This document shows, piece after piece, positions 7,791 to 16,838 of a DNA stretch of 64,000 bases (within the stretch, counting starts at the first letter, position 1; each line of letters opens with the position of its first letter). The translations under genes were made by a program, and so were the position numbers. A model generated the notes under the pieces. It was given only the letters and a program-made list of their open reading frames with translations, had not been told where the DNA came from and did no database searches. This stretch comes from Winogradskyella costae (GTDB taxonomy: Bacteria > Bacteroidota > Bacteroidia > Flavobacteriales > Flavobacteriaceae). The stretch is taken from positions 186,001 through 250,000 of the forward strand of contig NZ_JABFDK010000002.1 in assembly GCF_013403865.1 (NCBI RefSeq), given 5' to 3'.

Positions 7791-9320
7791 ATGAACAAGA
7801 TTATTAAACTATTTTTATTAGCATTTATTATTACAGCATCGGGCGCACTGGCAGTGAGTTGCGAGGTTGAAGATGGAAAGGACGGCATCGATGGTGTTGA
7901 CGGATCAGATGGATCAGATGGTTCAGACGGCTTGGATGGAGAAGATGGTAGTGATGCATCTGTATATTTAACGGCTTCTAAGACTCCTACCTTATTAAAG
8001 GTTACGGACCAGTTTATCAACCTAAGAATTTCTACGCTTTTAACTTCAGAAGATATCATTCCAAATACTCCTAACTTTATTTATGGGTCTATGGCAGATG
8101 GTGCTGGGTTAATTAATAATGGTGATAATACCTTTACGTTAATTAATAATATTGAAGCTGACTATTCTATCGCTAGAATTTTATTAAACGAAAACTTAAG
8201 ACCATATAATGGTGAGTATATATTAAATGCAACTGCAACGGCAGAAACAGCAATGTGCTCTGGTACTTTAGTGACGCCAGAAGAACATGGCTTTGGACCA
8301 TTATACCTTTCTGGAGGTGAATGGGGTGGAGCTTCAAAAGGAGTCTTTGCAGTAGATCCTACTAAAAGTGCTGAGGATGCTAGTGTAGGGGAAACTTTAG
8401 CTGCGTTAGGCCAGTGGTCTACAGAGAATGCAGTGCCTATCGGAAAAGATGCTTACCCAGATAAAACGGTGGTGTTTATTGGAGATGATCATGCAGATAA
8501 CTCAGTACCTTCTGGTCAATTAGGAATGTATGTTGGTAACCGTGGAGATTTATATGGTGGTCAATTATACGGATTAAAAGTGACTGCTGCAGGTGTTGAT
8601 TTTGAAATGGATATGGTAGAAGGTACTTCTTATAGTGCTGAATTTGTACAATTAGATGAAACCGAAATTGATGCTCTTGATGCTGAGGCAAAAACGAAAG
8701 GTGTTATGGGATTCTCTAGATTAGAAGATATTGATTGGAGACGAGGTTCTGCAGCGAACCAGAGAGAAATATATTTTTGTGTTACAGGGCGTATCTCTGC
8801 GAGTTTAACAGGAAAAGGATCGGCTTTAGGTCGTGTGTATAAAGTGACATTGAATGAAACAGACCCAACAGGTCCTGCAACAATTACATGTGTATTAGAT
8901 GGTGATATTGCCGGTGGAGCTGCAGACGGATTCCATTCACCAGATAATATTTTAGTAACTGAAAACTACGCTTACATTCAAGAAGATCCTAACGGTTACT
9001 TAGATACGTCAATCAACGGGTATGCTAAGCTGTACCAGTACAACCTAAATACAGGTGAGGTAAAAACCGTTTTAGAAGCAGACCAAGCCAGAGCTGAAAG
9101 TTTAGGATATGGATCAACTTCTAGTACTTGGGAAATTACAGGTATGATTGATGTTACTGATGTTGTAAATAATGGCGAAAACACGTTTTTAGTAATGACA
9201 CAAAATCATGGTTGGAATCCTGCAGATGGCACCTCTTTTACAGATCCATTAGCAAATCCTAACTTATCTAATGCTAAAGAAGGTTCAATGCTTTTCGTTA
9301 TTAAAGGTTTAGATAGATAA
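7791..9320 (+). CDS. PhoX/DUF839-like lipoprotein with a collagen-like linker
   Basis: The protein has 509 residues. The signal peptide ends in a lipobox with Cys24 (LAVSC). Residues 28-56 form an Asp-Gly-rich repeat of the type seen after the lipid anchor in surface proteins. The rest resembles the PhoX/DUF839 beta-propeller: MADGAG, GDNTFTLINN, TLVTPEEHGFGP, DGFHSPDNILV and YIQEDPNG appear in the expected order, the last ones supplying acidic metal ligands. PhoX enzymes are calcium/iron-dependent phosphatases. The similarity is at motif level and substrate is not shown. The gene is followed after 12 nt by a dihaem peroxidase gene, so the two exported proteins are probably made together. Confidence 0.6.
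   Translation: MNKIIKLFLLAFIITASGALAVSCEVEDGKDGIDGVDGSDGSDGSDGLDGEDGSDASVYLTASKTPTLLKVTDQFINLRISTLLTSEDIIPNTPNFIYGSMADGAGLINNGDNTFTLINNIEADYSIARILLNENLRPYNGEYILNATATAETAMCSGTLVTPEEHGFGPLYLSGGEWGGASKGVFAVDPTKSAEDASVGETLAALGQWSTENAVPIGKDAYPDKTVVFIGDDHADNSVPSGQLGMYVGNRGDLYGGQLYGLKVTAAGVDFEMDMVEGTSYSAEFVQLDETEIDALDAEAKTKGVMGFSRLEDIDWRRGSAANQREIYFCVTGRISASLTGKGSALGRVYKVTLNETDPTGPATITCVLDGDIAGGAADGFHSPDNILVTENYAYIQEDPNGYLDTSINGYAKLYQYNLNTGEVKTVLEADQARAESLGYGSTSSTWEITGMIDVTDVVNNGENTFLVMTQNHGWNPADGTSFTDPLANPNLSNAKEGSMLFVIKGLDR
7872..7955 (+). repeat. In-frame Asp-Gly-Ser coding repeat (collagen-like linker)
   Basis: A run of short near-repeats of the type GATGGATCA codes for repeated D-G-x. Units drift by third-position changes. 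It produces a flexible acidic linker directly after the lipid-modified cysteine. The same repeat also opens a long reverse-strand frame rich in Ser-Pro, which is an artefact. Confidence 0.7.
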
Positions 9321-9332
9321 TAAAATAACAGC

Positions 9333-11141
9333 ATGAATCATAATATATTTATGAAAGCTAAGACATATACATTTTGTATATGTCTTTTGCTTTTAATTAC
9401 AGTGTCGTGTAAAAAGCAGACAGAAACCGTAGACATAGACGCTACGGATCAGAACATAGCCTTGTTGTATAATTCAGAACTAGAGCGTTGCATCACCTAT
9501 TTAGATTCCATTTCTGTGTCCAAAAAGGCAGAAGACCGTATTGCTTATTATAAAAAAGCACGTCAGCATTTTAAAGCGATGGAGCCTGTTTTGGCCTCTA
9601 TAGATAAAAACAACTATAAATCTCTAAATGCTCCAAATATTTTACAAGTTCAGGAAGAGGATTTAACCGATGTGAAGATTAGAAACCCGTTCGGTTTTCA
9701 GGTGATAGAAGAGTTGTTACACGAGGAGGATGGAGATACTGCATCATTACACAATGCCTTAACAATTACGTCTGATCGCTTGAAGTTGTTACAGCGCAAT
9801 ACACATATCAAATTAAAAGATTATCATCTCATATGGTTGCTTAGAGATCAGATTATGAGAACCGCAGCTACAGGTATCACAGGATTTGATTCCCCCGTTT
9901 TAGGGCAAGCCTTAACTGAAAGTCAGTATACCACCCAGACGCTTATAACGTTGATAGATATTTGTAAAAATAAGTTTAGTTCTAAAGAAATTTATGACGA
10001 CTTGAGAGCGTCTTTTAAAGAAGGGATTGCTGCGCTTGATTCAGATTTTGATACGTTTGATCGCTTTGGGTTTATAAAGAATTACACTGATCCCCAATTA
10101 AAATTAATATTGAAAACTCAGGAAGACTGGAACGTTTCGTTTCCATTTGAAATGGCTATTTCCAATAACACATCATCCTTTTTTGGTGCTAATACGGTGA
10201 ATGTGTTATATTTTTCAGATTATAAGAGTGATACGCTTCACTTAAAACAAAAGGAGGACTTTGGTAAGGCCCTTTTTAATGACCAGGTACTCTCTAGAAA
10301 TAATGATATGGCTTGTGCTAGTTGTCATATTAAAGATAAGGCGTTTACTGATGGTAAGAAGACCTTTGATGCCCGACAAGTAAGAAACTCACCAACACTT
10401 ACCTACAGTGCTTACCAACAATCGTTTTTTATGGATGGCCGTGCAGGAAGTTTAGAAGGGCAGGTTGTAGGTGTCGCCGAAAATCATGATGAATTTAATT
10501 TACCAATGGATTCTATAGTGCGTCGTGTCTTACAAAATCCGACATACCAAGTGGCTATAGATAGTTTGTATGGTAGCAAGCGTATTGATTTTAACATCAG
10601 ACATGCCATTGCGAGTTATGTGCGTAGTTTAAATGATTTTGATTCTAAATTTGATAAGAATATAGAGGGCATCGCATCCTCATTAACAGCCCAAGAAAAG
10701 CAAGGGTTTAATCTGTTTATGGGGAAAGCTGCTTGTGCCACTTGCCATTTCCCGCCATTATTTAATGGTACGGTTCCACCTCATTATAATGATACTGAAG
10801 TAGAATTACTTGGCGTGCCGGAAACAAATGATACTATTAATGCTGTTATTAGTGATGATTTAGGACGTTATAACGTATTTGGTACCGATCAGAGGAAGCA
10901 CTTTTTTAAAACCCCTACCGTTAGAAATAGTAATGTCACAGGTCCTTATATGCATAATGGTGTTTATAAAACCTTGGAAGACGTAGTTGATTTCTATAAT
11001 CGTGGTGGAGGAAAAGGTATTGGAATTCATGAAGAATTTCAAACCTTACCTTTTGATGAATTAAATCTAACCCTAGCGGAGCAAGAAAGCATAGTGGCAT
11101 TTATGAAAACCTTAACCGATGCTGATTTTATAGAAAAATAA
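9333..11141 (+). CDS. Dihaem cytochrome c peroxidase (MauG/CcpA family) with N-terminal imelysin-like domain
   Basis: The protein has 602 residues. A lipoprotein signal ends at VSCKK; if the ATG at 9351 is used, the signal is of more normal length. Residues about 40-220 are helical and resemble the imelysin/EfeM-like domain. Residues about 250-600 form a dihaem peroxidase core with CASCH at 328-332 and CATCH at 468-472, each binding a c-type haem, and a late methionine in GPYMHNG. Family members reduce hydrogen peroxide or oxidise a partner protein in the periplasm. Such fusions often lie beside a metal-dependent lipoprotein, as here. Haem attachment could rely on the system II CcsBA protein encoded at 55.9 kb. 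Confidence 0.88.
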   Translation: MNHNIFMKAKTYTFCICLLLLITVSCKKQTETVDIDATDQNIALLYNSELERCITYLDSISVSKKAEDRIAYYKKARQHFKAMEPVLASIDKNNYKSLNAPNILQVQEEDLTDVKIRNPFGFQVIEELLHEEDGDTASLHNALTITSDRLKLLQRNTHIKLKDYHLIWLLRDQIMRTAATGITGFDSPVLGQALTESQYTTQTLITLIDICKNKFSSKEIYDDLRASFKEGIAALDSDFDTFDRFGFIKNYTDPQLKLILKTQEDWNVSFPFEMAISNNTSSFFGANTVNVLYFSDYKSDTLHLKQKEDFGKALFNDQVLSRNNDMACASCHIKDKAFTDGKKTFDARQVRNSPTLTYSAYQQSFFMDGRAGSLEGQVVGVAENHDEFNLPMDSIVRRVLQNPTYQVAIDSLYGSKRIDFNIRHAIASYVRSLNDFDSKFDKNIEGIASSLTAQEKQGFNLFMGKAACATCHFPPLFNGTVPPHYNDTEVELLGVPETNDTINAVISDDLGRYNVFGTDQRKHFFKTPTVRNSNVTGPYMHNGVYKTLEDVVDFYNRGGGKGIGIHEEFQTLPFDELNLTLAEQESIVAFMKTLTDADFIEK

Positions 11142-11174
11142 AATGTAGTTGTTAAGCTTGAATAAGAATGCGGT

Positions 11175-11220
11175 ATCGCTTCATAGGACTTTAAATAAGT
11201 ACTATGAAGCGATTTGTTTT
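11175..11220 (+). terminator. Rho-independent terminator after the peroxidase gene
   Basis: Perfect 12-bp arms (11175-11186 and 11202-11213, ATCGCTTCATAG and its complement) enclose a 15-nt loop. TTGTTTTT follows on the plus strand. It lies 34 bp after the stop of the dihaem peroxidase gene. Confidence 0.85.
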
Positions 11221-11314
11221 TAAGATTGTTGAGGTTTTGAGGTTGGTAGAACTCTATATATGAATTACTTTTGACTAGCGCTAAATAGAAGGACTTAATA
11301 CCAAAAGAATATAG

Positions 11315-11689
<375 letters not shown>

Positions 11690-11970
11690 AACTTTATTTT
11701 TTTCTGCTATGTGTAGCCGCTTAGTACACTTATGAAGTTAGCGGTGTTAACGCGAAAGTTAGAAACCCTAATTCGTTTTACGAAAGAGATTCACAGCTAT
11801 GCTGCAATTGGGGTATAGATGTACGACTATTATAACTTACATTACGTGTATAACGTTATGTCACCCTATAGAAAAAGGAACTGAGGGTACAGTCGCGTTT
11901 TTCCTTGAACTAAAAAAAAACTATATTTAACGTTTTGGCTATAATCTAAGGATTCACAGGTAAACAAAGT

Positions 11971-13608
11971 ATGAAGCGTATTTTAGGGGGCATCGTTATT
12001 CTTTTTAGTGTGATTTTAAGTGCACAACAAACCGAACGCTTAGACAGCTTATTAATTGCGGGCATTACCGCTCGAAGCAATAAGGATTACGCGACCTCTT
12101 TAGAGCTATTAACCGAAGTACGTACCGTTGCCGAAGACAACCATTGGTACAAGCAGCAGTTTTTAGCTTTAAATAATATTGGAGCCAATTACTATTCCAT
12201 GTTAGATTACGGAGAAGCGCTAGACTATTATTTAGAAGCCTACACCATTGCCTTAAAACACCTCGATGAAAATGAGGAAATGACGGTATTGAACAATATC
12301 GCTATTCTTTACAATAAAGAAGGAGAGCCTGAGAAAGCTGAAGCCTATTTTTATAAGGCGTATCTTATGGCAAAAGAACACGACGATACGATTAAAACAG
12401 GACTTTACGCTGTTAATTTAGGGCTCTCAGCAAATGAGCTCAATAAGCCAGATGAAGCCTTAGTGTATTTAGAAGAGGCGAAAGAACACCTTAAAGGTCG
12501 TGCGAATTTAATACTTATGGTCGATATTGCATTGGCTGAAAACTATTATAAGCGTGGAGATTTAGAGACAGCCGAAACCATAGCCAAAACAGTATTGCCG
12601 AGTTTAAGTGCTATAGAATTTACAGAAGAAAAAATTTCTACACTCACCGTATTATCTAATGTGTATCAGGAAAAGGGAGAGCTTTCTACCTCCATTACCT
12701 ATGCTGAAGAGGCGCTTGAAGTAGCGACAAATCTAGATCTTAAAATCTCAACGTATGAACAGTTGGCTAAATTGTATAGAGCCCATGGCTTAATGGATGC
12801 AGCGCTCGTTGCTAAAGATTCTATCATAGCGTTGAATGACACCTTATCAACCATTAAGAACGGCCGTTTTTTTGAAGCCAATAAAGTAAAATTTGAAATT
12901 GCCAATTACCGCCGAGAATTACAGCAAAGTAGTGCCGAGCAGCGTGAAGAACGCGCACGACTTTATACCTTGTTGGGCTTTTGTGCTTTGGTTATTATGT
13001 TAATATCTTGGGCCTTACGGAATAGTTTTATAAAGAACAAACAACGCAAAATACTACATGACAGAAGTCAAGAAATTATAGCCTTAGAACTCGAAAAAGA
13101 AAAGAGTGATAATTTGGTGTTAGAAAAGCAATTGCACGCTAAAGAAGCCTTTTTATTGTTAGAACAAGAAAAGCTTAAAAACGAAATTGAAACGCAAAAC
13201 CAAAAGTTGGCAGCCAAAGCCTTACAGGTTTCTAGTAGAAATGAATTGCTAAAGGATGTGATCAATTCCTTGTCTAGTCAAACTGAAATTTCTAAAAACG
13301 TCTTTCTTACACGCAAAATAAAAGAGCTAAAAAGTTTACTAAAAAATGATAATGAATGGGAAAGCTTCTTAAAACATTTTGAAGAAGTCAACCAAAATTT
13401 TATTTCAGAACTTAAACGACGCCACCCAGAATTAACAGCAAATGACATTCGTTACATCAGTTATTTGTATATGGATCTTACAAATAAAGAGATTTCGTCG
13501 CTCTTTAACATCACCGCTGTCGCCTCTAGAAAGCGGAAAGAACGAATAAGTCAGAAAATGGGACTCTCAGAGAGTTCGGACTTATATCGTTATTTATCAG
13601 ATATTTAG
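11971..13608 (+). CDS. TPR-repeat membrane regulator with C-terminal LuxR-like HTH
   Basis: The protein has 545 residues. The signal peptide is MKRILGGIVILFSVILSAQQ. Residues 30-300 are tetratricopeptide-like helical pairs (ALNNIGANYYSMLDYGEAL and similar). A single membrane segment lies at about 331-350, followed by a long coiled coil (360-430). A C-terminal helix-turn-helix of LuxR/GerE type closes the protein (ELTANDIRYISYLYMDLTN, KEISSLFNI, SRKRKERI). Such proteins are common one-component, membrane-bound regulators in Flavobacteriia, sensing in the periplasm and binding DNA from the membrane. The neighbour, a T9SS-secreted protein 106 bp downstream, is a likely target. No ligand can be inferred. 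Confidence 0.8.
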   Translation: MKRILGGIVILFSVILSAQQTERLDSLLIAGITARSNKDYATSLELLTEVRTVAEDNHWYKQQFLALNNIGANYYSMLDYGEALDYYLEAYTIALKHLDENEEMTVLNNIAILYNKEGEPEKAEAYFYKAYLMAKEHDDTIKTGLYAVNLGLSANELNKPDEALVYLEEAKEHLKGRANLILMVDIALAENYYKRGDLETAETIAKTVLPSLSAIEFTEEKISTLTVLSNVYQEKGELSTSITYAEEALEVATNLDLKISTYEQLAKLYRAHGLMDAALVAKDSIIALNDTLSTIKNGRFFEANKVKFEIANYRRELQQSSAEQREERARLYTLLGFCALVIMLISWALRNSFIKNKQRKILHDRSQEIIALELEKEKSDNLVLEKQLHAKEAFLLLEQEKLKNEIETQNQKLAAKALQVSSRNELLKDVINSLSSQTEISKNVFLTRKIKELKSLLKNDNEWESFLKHFEEVNQNFISELKRRHPELTANDIRYISYLYMDLTNKEISSLFNITAVASRKRKERISQKMGLSESSDLYRYLSDI

Positions 13609-13714
13609 GTGTAGATGTCACACTTTTTATTTTTACTGTCGCACTAATTGTTTGAAAAATTTAGTAATTGTAATTAGTATTGGAGAATATTGAAGTTCAC
13701 TAAAACAATTCATT

Positions 13715-16018
13715 ATGACTAAAACAATTACACGATTTTTATTGGTACTCGTCTTTGCAGTGCAGTGCACTTTTGCTCAAGTTGAAATTACAGGGTCTAC
13801 AGACTACGGTAGAATATTCGACCTTACATATGATGTTAATATACCCAATAAGATGTACGGCATTACTTTAGGGAACCATATTGTAGTTTCGGAAGATAAC
13901 GGTGCCACTTGGTCTCTTTTTTATACGCTAGATTTAGTGGTTAATGCAAAAATTGATCAATTAAAACTATCTGCAGATGGAACGGCCTTAACGTTTACGC
14001 TCTATGCACAAAATACGACCCAAAATGCGGTTTTGGTTTATGATTTAGCTTTAGATGAGGTTGTTAGAACTATTCAGGTACCTAATGAAGACGAATTCGC
14101 ACATGTATCCTCTTACGATTTTTATGATGACAATATGGATGTGCTTATTATGGATACTAATTTTCCTGTAGGATGGGATAGGGAATCTAAAGTGTTTTAT
14201 ACTGCTGACGGTGGAGTAACATGGGATATGATTTATTATACCAACGATTACGATACGGTTTTTTTAAATGACGTCGCTATAAGTCCTTCAGACCCTGATA
14301 CTGTATATTTAGTCAGAGGTAATGGTAGTACCGAAATTGATGGGGGTTTATTTGTCTCTGCAGATGCTGGTACAACGTTTACAGAAGCCTTGTCAGGTAA
14401 TGTTTTAAGTACTTTAGCTTTTGATCCTTCAGATAATCAAACGATCTACGTCGGTACAGGTATTAGTTTTGGAGCGACACCAGAAAATTTATTTAAATCT
14501 ACAGATGGAGGCGCAACGTTTAGTGTAGTGCCAATTGCTTGGACAACAGGTATATTAGAAGATATTATAGCTATTAAATTTAACGAGAATAATCCGTTGC
14601 AAATCATTGTTTTAGAAGAAAATGAAATCGTGATTTCTGAAGACGGAGGTGCTACCTTTGTCAACTATGTTTATCCATATGATAATACCGATAGTTATTA
14701 TTACGGTTTAAATGCCAGCTATAACCCACAGAAATCCGAAGAGATTGTAATCAGTTCTAACTATATTCCATTGTTCTCCAACGATGGCGGTGAGACGCTC
14801 AGTGCTATTGCTAATCCTTACTTTGTAAGTACAGGTACTAATGCTATTTTTTCAGATGTTAATACGTCTAGTTTATACTACGGAGTACAACAAGGTTGGG
14901 TACATAGAGACCTAACCACAGGAGTAGATACACCTTACAATTTGATGCCTTTAAATTCGTATTCTACAGGTGGTACAACCTATTTTATTGATAACTATGT
15001 CGCTAATCGCATCTATAGTTTTACGTCTAGTTTTATAGGAAGTAGTTTTAATATAAGTACAGATAATGGGGCAACCAGTACGCAATTATTAAGTGTATTT
15101 ACCAATAGAGTGTCGGCTTTAGCAACCTATCCTTCTAATACCGATGCGATAATTGTGGCTTTTGCAGGTTATGATCCAGGTGAAACCCAATTAAAAAAGA
15201 TTGATTTTAGCGATATAAATGCCGTTGCAGTTACAGATATTGTTATGCCTTCGGTAGATTTTATTAACAGTATTGTAATCGATGCTAGTGGTACTATCAC
15301 TTTACCTATAGGAACTGTGGTTTACCGTTCTACAGATGATGGTAGTACTTGGGAGGCCTCAACTACAGGTTTAGAGGTATTTGATGCTTATGATGTGATT
15401 TTCGATCTAGAAGAGGATCCGTTAACACCAGGAACATTTGCTATAGCGTCATCAAAAGGTATCTTTATGTCTGAGGACTCTGGGGTGACCTGGACTCAAA
15501 AATCAACCGAACTAGTTAATAAAATAGCCTTTTCAACAGAAACAGTAGGAGCTATGGTTGCTACTAAGTATACTAGCGACTTCACGGTGTTTGAATTGTT
15601 TTCTTCTACAGATTATGGGGAGACTTGGGATATAATTTACAATGAACAATTGTTAAGTATCAGGTCGTCTTCTGCATCGTACAGGTTCGAGGATGCTGCT
15701 GTTACGGTATATGTTGGTACGTTTGATATAGGACTTATGGAATATAGTATAGATCTTGAGGTGTTAGGGACACCTGACTTTATAGAAGATGATAATACGA
15801 TTGCGATTTATCCTAATCCGACGTCAGGAGTGCTTCATGTAGATTTAAAAGATGCGGCAGTTACTCAGACTGCGGTATATAACTTGTCTGGAGCAAAAGT
15901 GATGACTTTTAAAGGCACCGAAACACTTGATCTTTCTAATCTCGCATCAGGAATCTACATTTTACGTATACAAGATTCTAACAATGTAATCGGTTTTAAG
16001 CGTATTGTAAAGCAGTAA
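13715..16018 (+). CDS. T9SS-secreted BNR/sortilin-like repeat protein
   Basis: The protein has 767 residues. The signal peptide is MTKTITRFLLVLVFAVQCTFA. The body consists of repeated beta-propeller-like blades with Asp-box-type motifs (SEDNGATW, STDGGATF, SEDGGATF, STDNGAT, STDDGSTW, SEDSGVTW, STDYGETW), as in BNR/sortilin-like repeats. Residues about 690-767 are a type IX secretion C-terminal sorting domain (IYPNPTSGVLHVDL, SGIYILRI, FKRIVKQ). It should be exported to the cell surface or medium and anchored or released after sorting-domain cleavage. Propeller proteins of this shape bind glycans or peptides; no catalytic residues stand out. Confidence 0.85.
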   Translation: MTKTITRFLLVLVFAVQCTFAQVEITGSTDYGRIFDLTYDVNIPNKMYGITLGNHIVVSEDNGATWSLFYTLDLVVNAKIDQLKLSADGTALTFTLYAQNTTQNAVLVYDLALDEVVRTIQVPNEDEFAHVSSYDFYDDNMDVLIMDTNFPVGWDRESKVFYTADGGVTWDMIYYTNDYDTVFLNDVAISPSDPDTVYLVRGNGSTEIDGGLFVSADAGTTFTEALSGNVLSTLAFDPSDNQTIYVGTGISFGATPENLFKSTDGGATFSVVPIAWTTGILEDIIAIKFNENNPLQIIVLEENEIVISEDGGATFVNYVYPYDNTDSYYYGLNASYNPQKSEEIVISSNYIPLFSNDGGETLSAIANPYFVSTGTNAIFSDVNTSSLYYGVQQGWVHRDLTTGVDTPYNLMPLNSYSTGGTTYFIDNYVANRIYSFTSSFIGSSFNISTDNGATSTQLLSVFTNRVSALATYPSNTDAIIVAFAGYDPGETQLKKIDFSDINAVAVTDIVMPSVDFINSIVIDASGTITLPIGTVVYRSTDDGSTWEASTTGLEVFDAYDVIFDLEEDPLTPGTFAIASSKGIFMSEDSGVTWTQKSTELVNKIAFSTETVGAMVATKYTSDFTVFELFSSTDYGETWDIIYNEQLLSIRSSSASYRFEDAAVTVYVGTFDIGLMEYSIDLEVLGTPDFIEDDNTIAIYPNPTSGVLHVDLKDAAVTQTAVYNLSGAKVMTFKGTETLDLSNLASGIYILRIQDSNNVIGFKRIVKQ

Positions 16019-16059
16019 TTATTAATTGTATTCCCTTATTATTAATTGCGCTACAAGAG

Positions 16060-16090
16060 CCCTCATTATTCTTTTATGAGGGTTTTTTTT
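16060..16090 (+). terminator. Rho-independent terminator after the T9SS gene
   Basis: The arms CCCTCAT (16060-16066) and ATGAGGG (16076-16082) surround a 9-nt loop. Eight T follow at 16083-16090. It lies 42 bp after the stop. Confidence 0.85.
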
Positions 16091-16151
16091 AGACTAGCAA
16101 AGAGGTATTATTGATTAATTGGAAAGTGGCTTGTATAGTATTTCATGAGTT

Positions 16152-16508
16152 GAGTTGTACATTAGTAAAAGTCTGCGATGCTGGCGTATTGTTTTGGGCT
16201 TTTAGGTAAGTCTTAGTTGTTTTATTTAGATTTATAGAATCTTCGCGAGGTAAGCTGTACACTAGTAAAAGTCTACAATGCTAGCGCATTGCTTTGGGCT
16301 TTTAGGTAAGTCTTAGTTGTTTTATTTAGATTTATAGAATCCTCACGGGTGAGCTGTACACTAGTAAAAGTCCACAATGCTGGTGCATTGTTTTGGGCTT
16401 TTTTTTTAAGAATTGGTTGTTTTTTGAGATTTATAGAATCTTCGCAGGTGAGCTGTACACTAGTAAAAGTCTACAATGCTAGCGCATTGCTTTGGACTTT
16501 TTTTATGC
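16152..16508 (+). repeat. Four tandem ~99-bp repeats, each with an internal hairpin
   Basis: The unit begins with GAGCTGTACACTAGTAAAAG or a variant at 16152, 16252, 16351 and 16450, a period of 99-100 bp. Within each unit AGTAAAAGTCTACAATGC and GCATTGCTTTGGGCTTTT can pair around a short loop and end in T-rich sequence, so every unit resembles a terminator. A constant spacer carries TTTATTTAGATTTATAGAATC, changed slightly in unit 3. Copies 2 and 4 are closest; copy 1 has the most substitutions. A 65-codon frame across the array is a by-product of the repeats and not a gene. A fifth copy lies inverted at the tRNA-Met terminator. Confidence 0.85.
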
Positions 16509-16580
16509 TTTTGCGCTTTGAAGCTAGCTTCAGCGCAAAAGCATAAAAAAAGTCCAGCACTTCCGTGCTAGACTTTTACT
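16462..16580. repeat. 119-bp nested palindrome joining the last repeat to the tRNA terminator
   Basis: Outer arms AGTAAAAGTCTA (16462-16473) and TAGACTTTTACT (16569-16580) match perfectly. Inner 24-bp perfect arms are 16494-16517 and 16532-16555. The centre (16520-16531, GAAGCTAGCTTC) is itself a 12-bp palindrome. The structure is a head-on pair of the terminator-like unit in opposite orientations and can act on transcripts from both sides. Confidence 0.9.
16545..16576 (-). terminator. Rho-independent terminator of tRNA-Met
   Basis: On the minus strand AAAGTCTAGCAC, a GGAA loop and GTGCTGGACTTT form a 12-bp stem with one G-T pair. The stem runs into a run of seven T (A at 16545-16551 on the plus strand). 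It starts 8 nt after the tRNA 3' end. Confidence 0.85.
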
Positions 16581-16584
16581 GTTG

Positions 16585-16658
16585 TAGCGAGAACGAGATT
16601 TGAACTCGTGACCTCTGGGTTATGAATCCAACGCTCTAACCAACTGAGCTACCTCGCC
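16585..16658 (-). tRNA. tRNA-Met (anticodon CAT)
   Basis: On the minus strand the 74-nt sequence begins GGCGAGGTAGCTCAG and has the D-loop GGTTAGAGC. The anticodon stem-loop is TTGGATTCATAACCCAG, with anticodon CAT, and the T-arm contains GTTCAAATC. The acceptor stem pairs throughout, with two G-U pairs (1-72 and 7-66), and the discriminator is A. CCA is not encoded. The G1-U72 pair differs from the C1-A72 mismatch of initiator tRNA, so it is an elongator methionine tRNA. A CAT-reading tRNA-Ile is a less likely alternative. Confidence 0.95.
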
Positions 16659-16722
16659 ATTTCAATTACTTCTTAATGCTTTTCTAATTTAAGATAAAAA
16701 AACATCCTTATAATTGCGGCTG

Positions 16723-16753
16723 CAAATATAAAAACAAATTTGTCGATAGCAAA
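16723..16753 (-). promoter_or_regulatory. Bacteroidota-type promoter of tRNA-Met
   Basis: On the minus strand TTTG (16753-16750), a 19-nt spacer and TATATTTG (16730-16723) match the Bacteroidota sigma consensus TTTG-N19-TAnnTTTG exactly. Transcription would start about 58 nt before the tRNA. Confidence 0.8.
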
Positions 16754-16838
16754 CAATAAAAACTAAAAAAATAAAATTTAATTTAAAGTTTAAAACTCAA
16801 GGATATTTGTATATATTGAGCACATAATACAATGCAAT

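Noticed and set aside
7775-8059. Minus-strand frame rich in Ser-Pro-Ser
   Set aside because: It is the reverse complement of the Asp-Gly repeat of the lipoprotein gene and not a separate gene.
16152-16508. CRISPR array as explanation for the tandem repeats
   Set aside because: Units are about 99 bp with near-identical sequence over their full length, so there are no distinct spacers; no cas genes are in the window.
16349-16546. A 65-codon frame in the repeat array
   Set aside because: It is a translation of the repeated units themselves; its residues repeat the same phrase and it overlaps the palindrome, with no sign of coding selection.
16585-16658. tRNA-Met as an integration site of a mobile element
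   Set aside because: No integrase, no direct repeat of the tRNA 3' end and no foreign gene is adjacent; the nearby copies are of the terminator, not of the tRNA.
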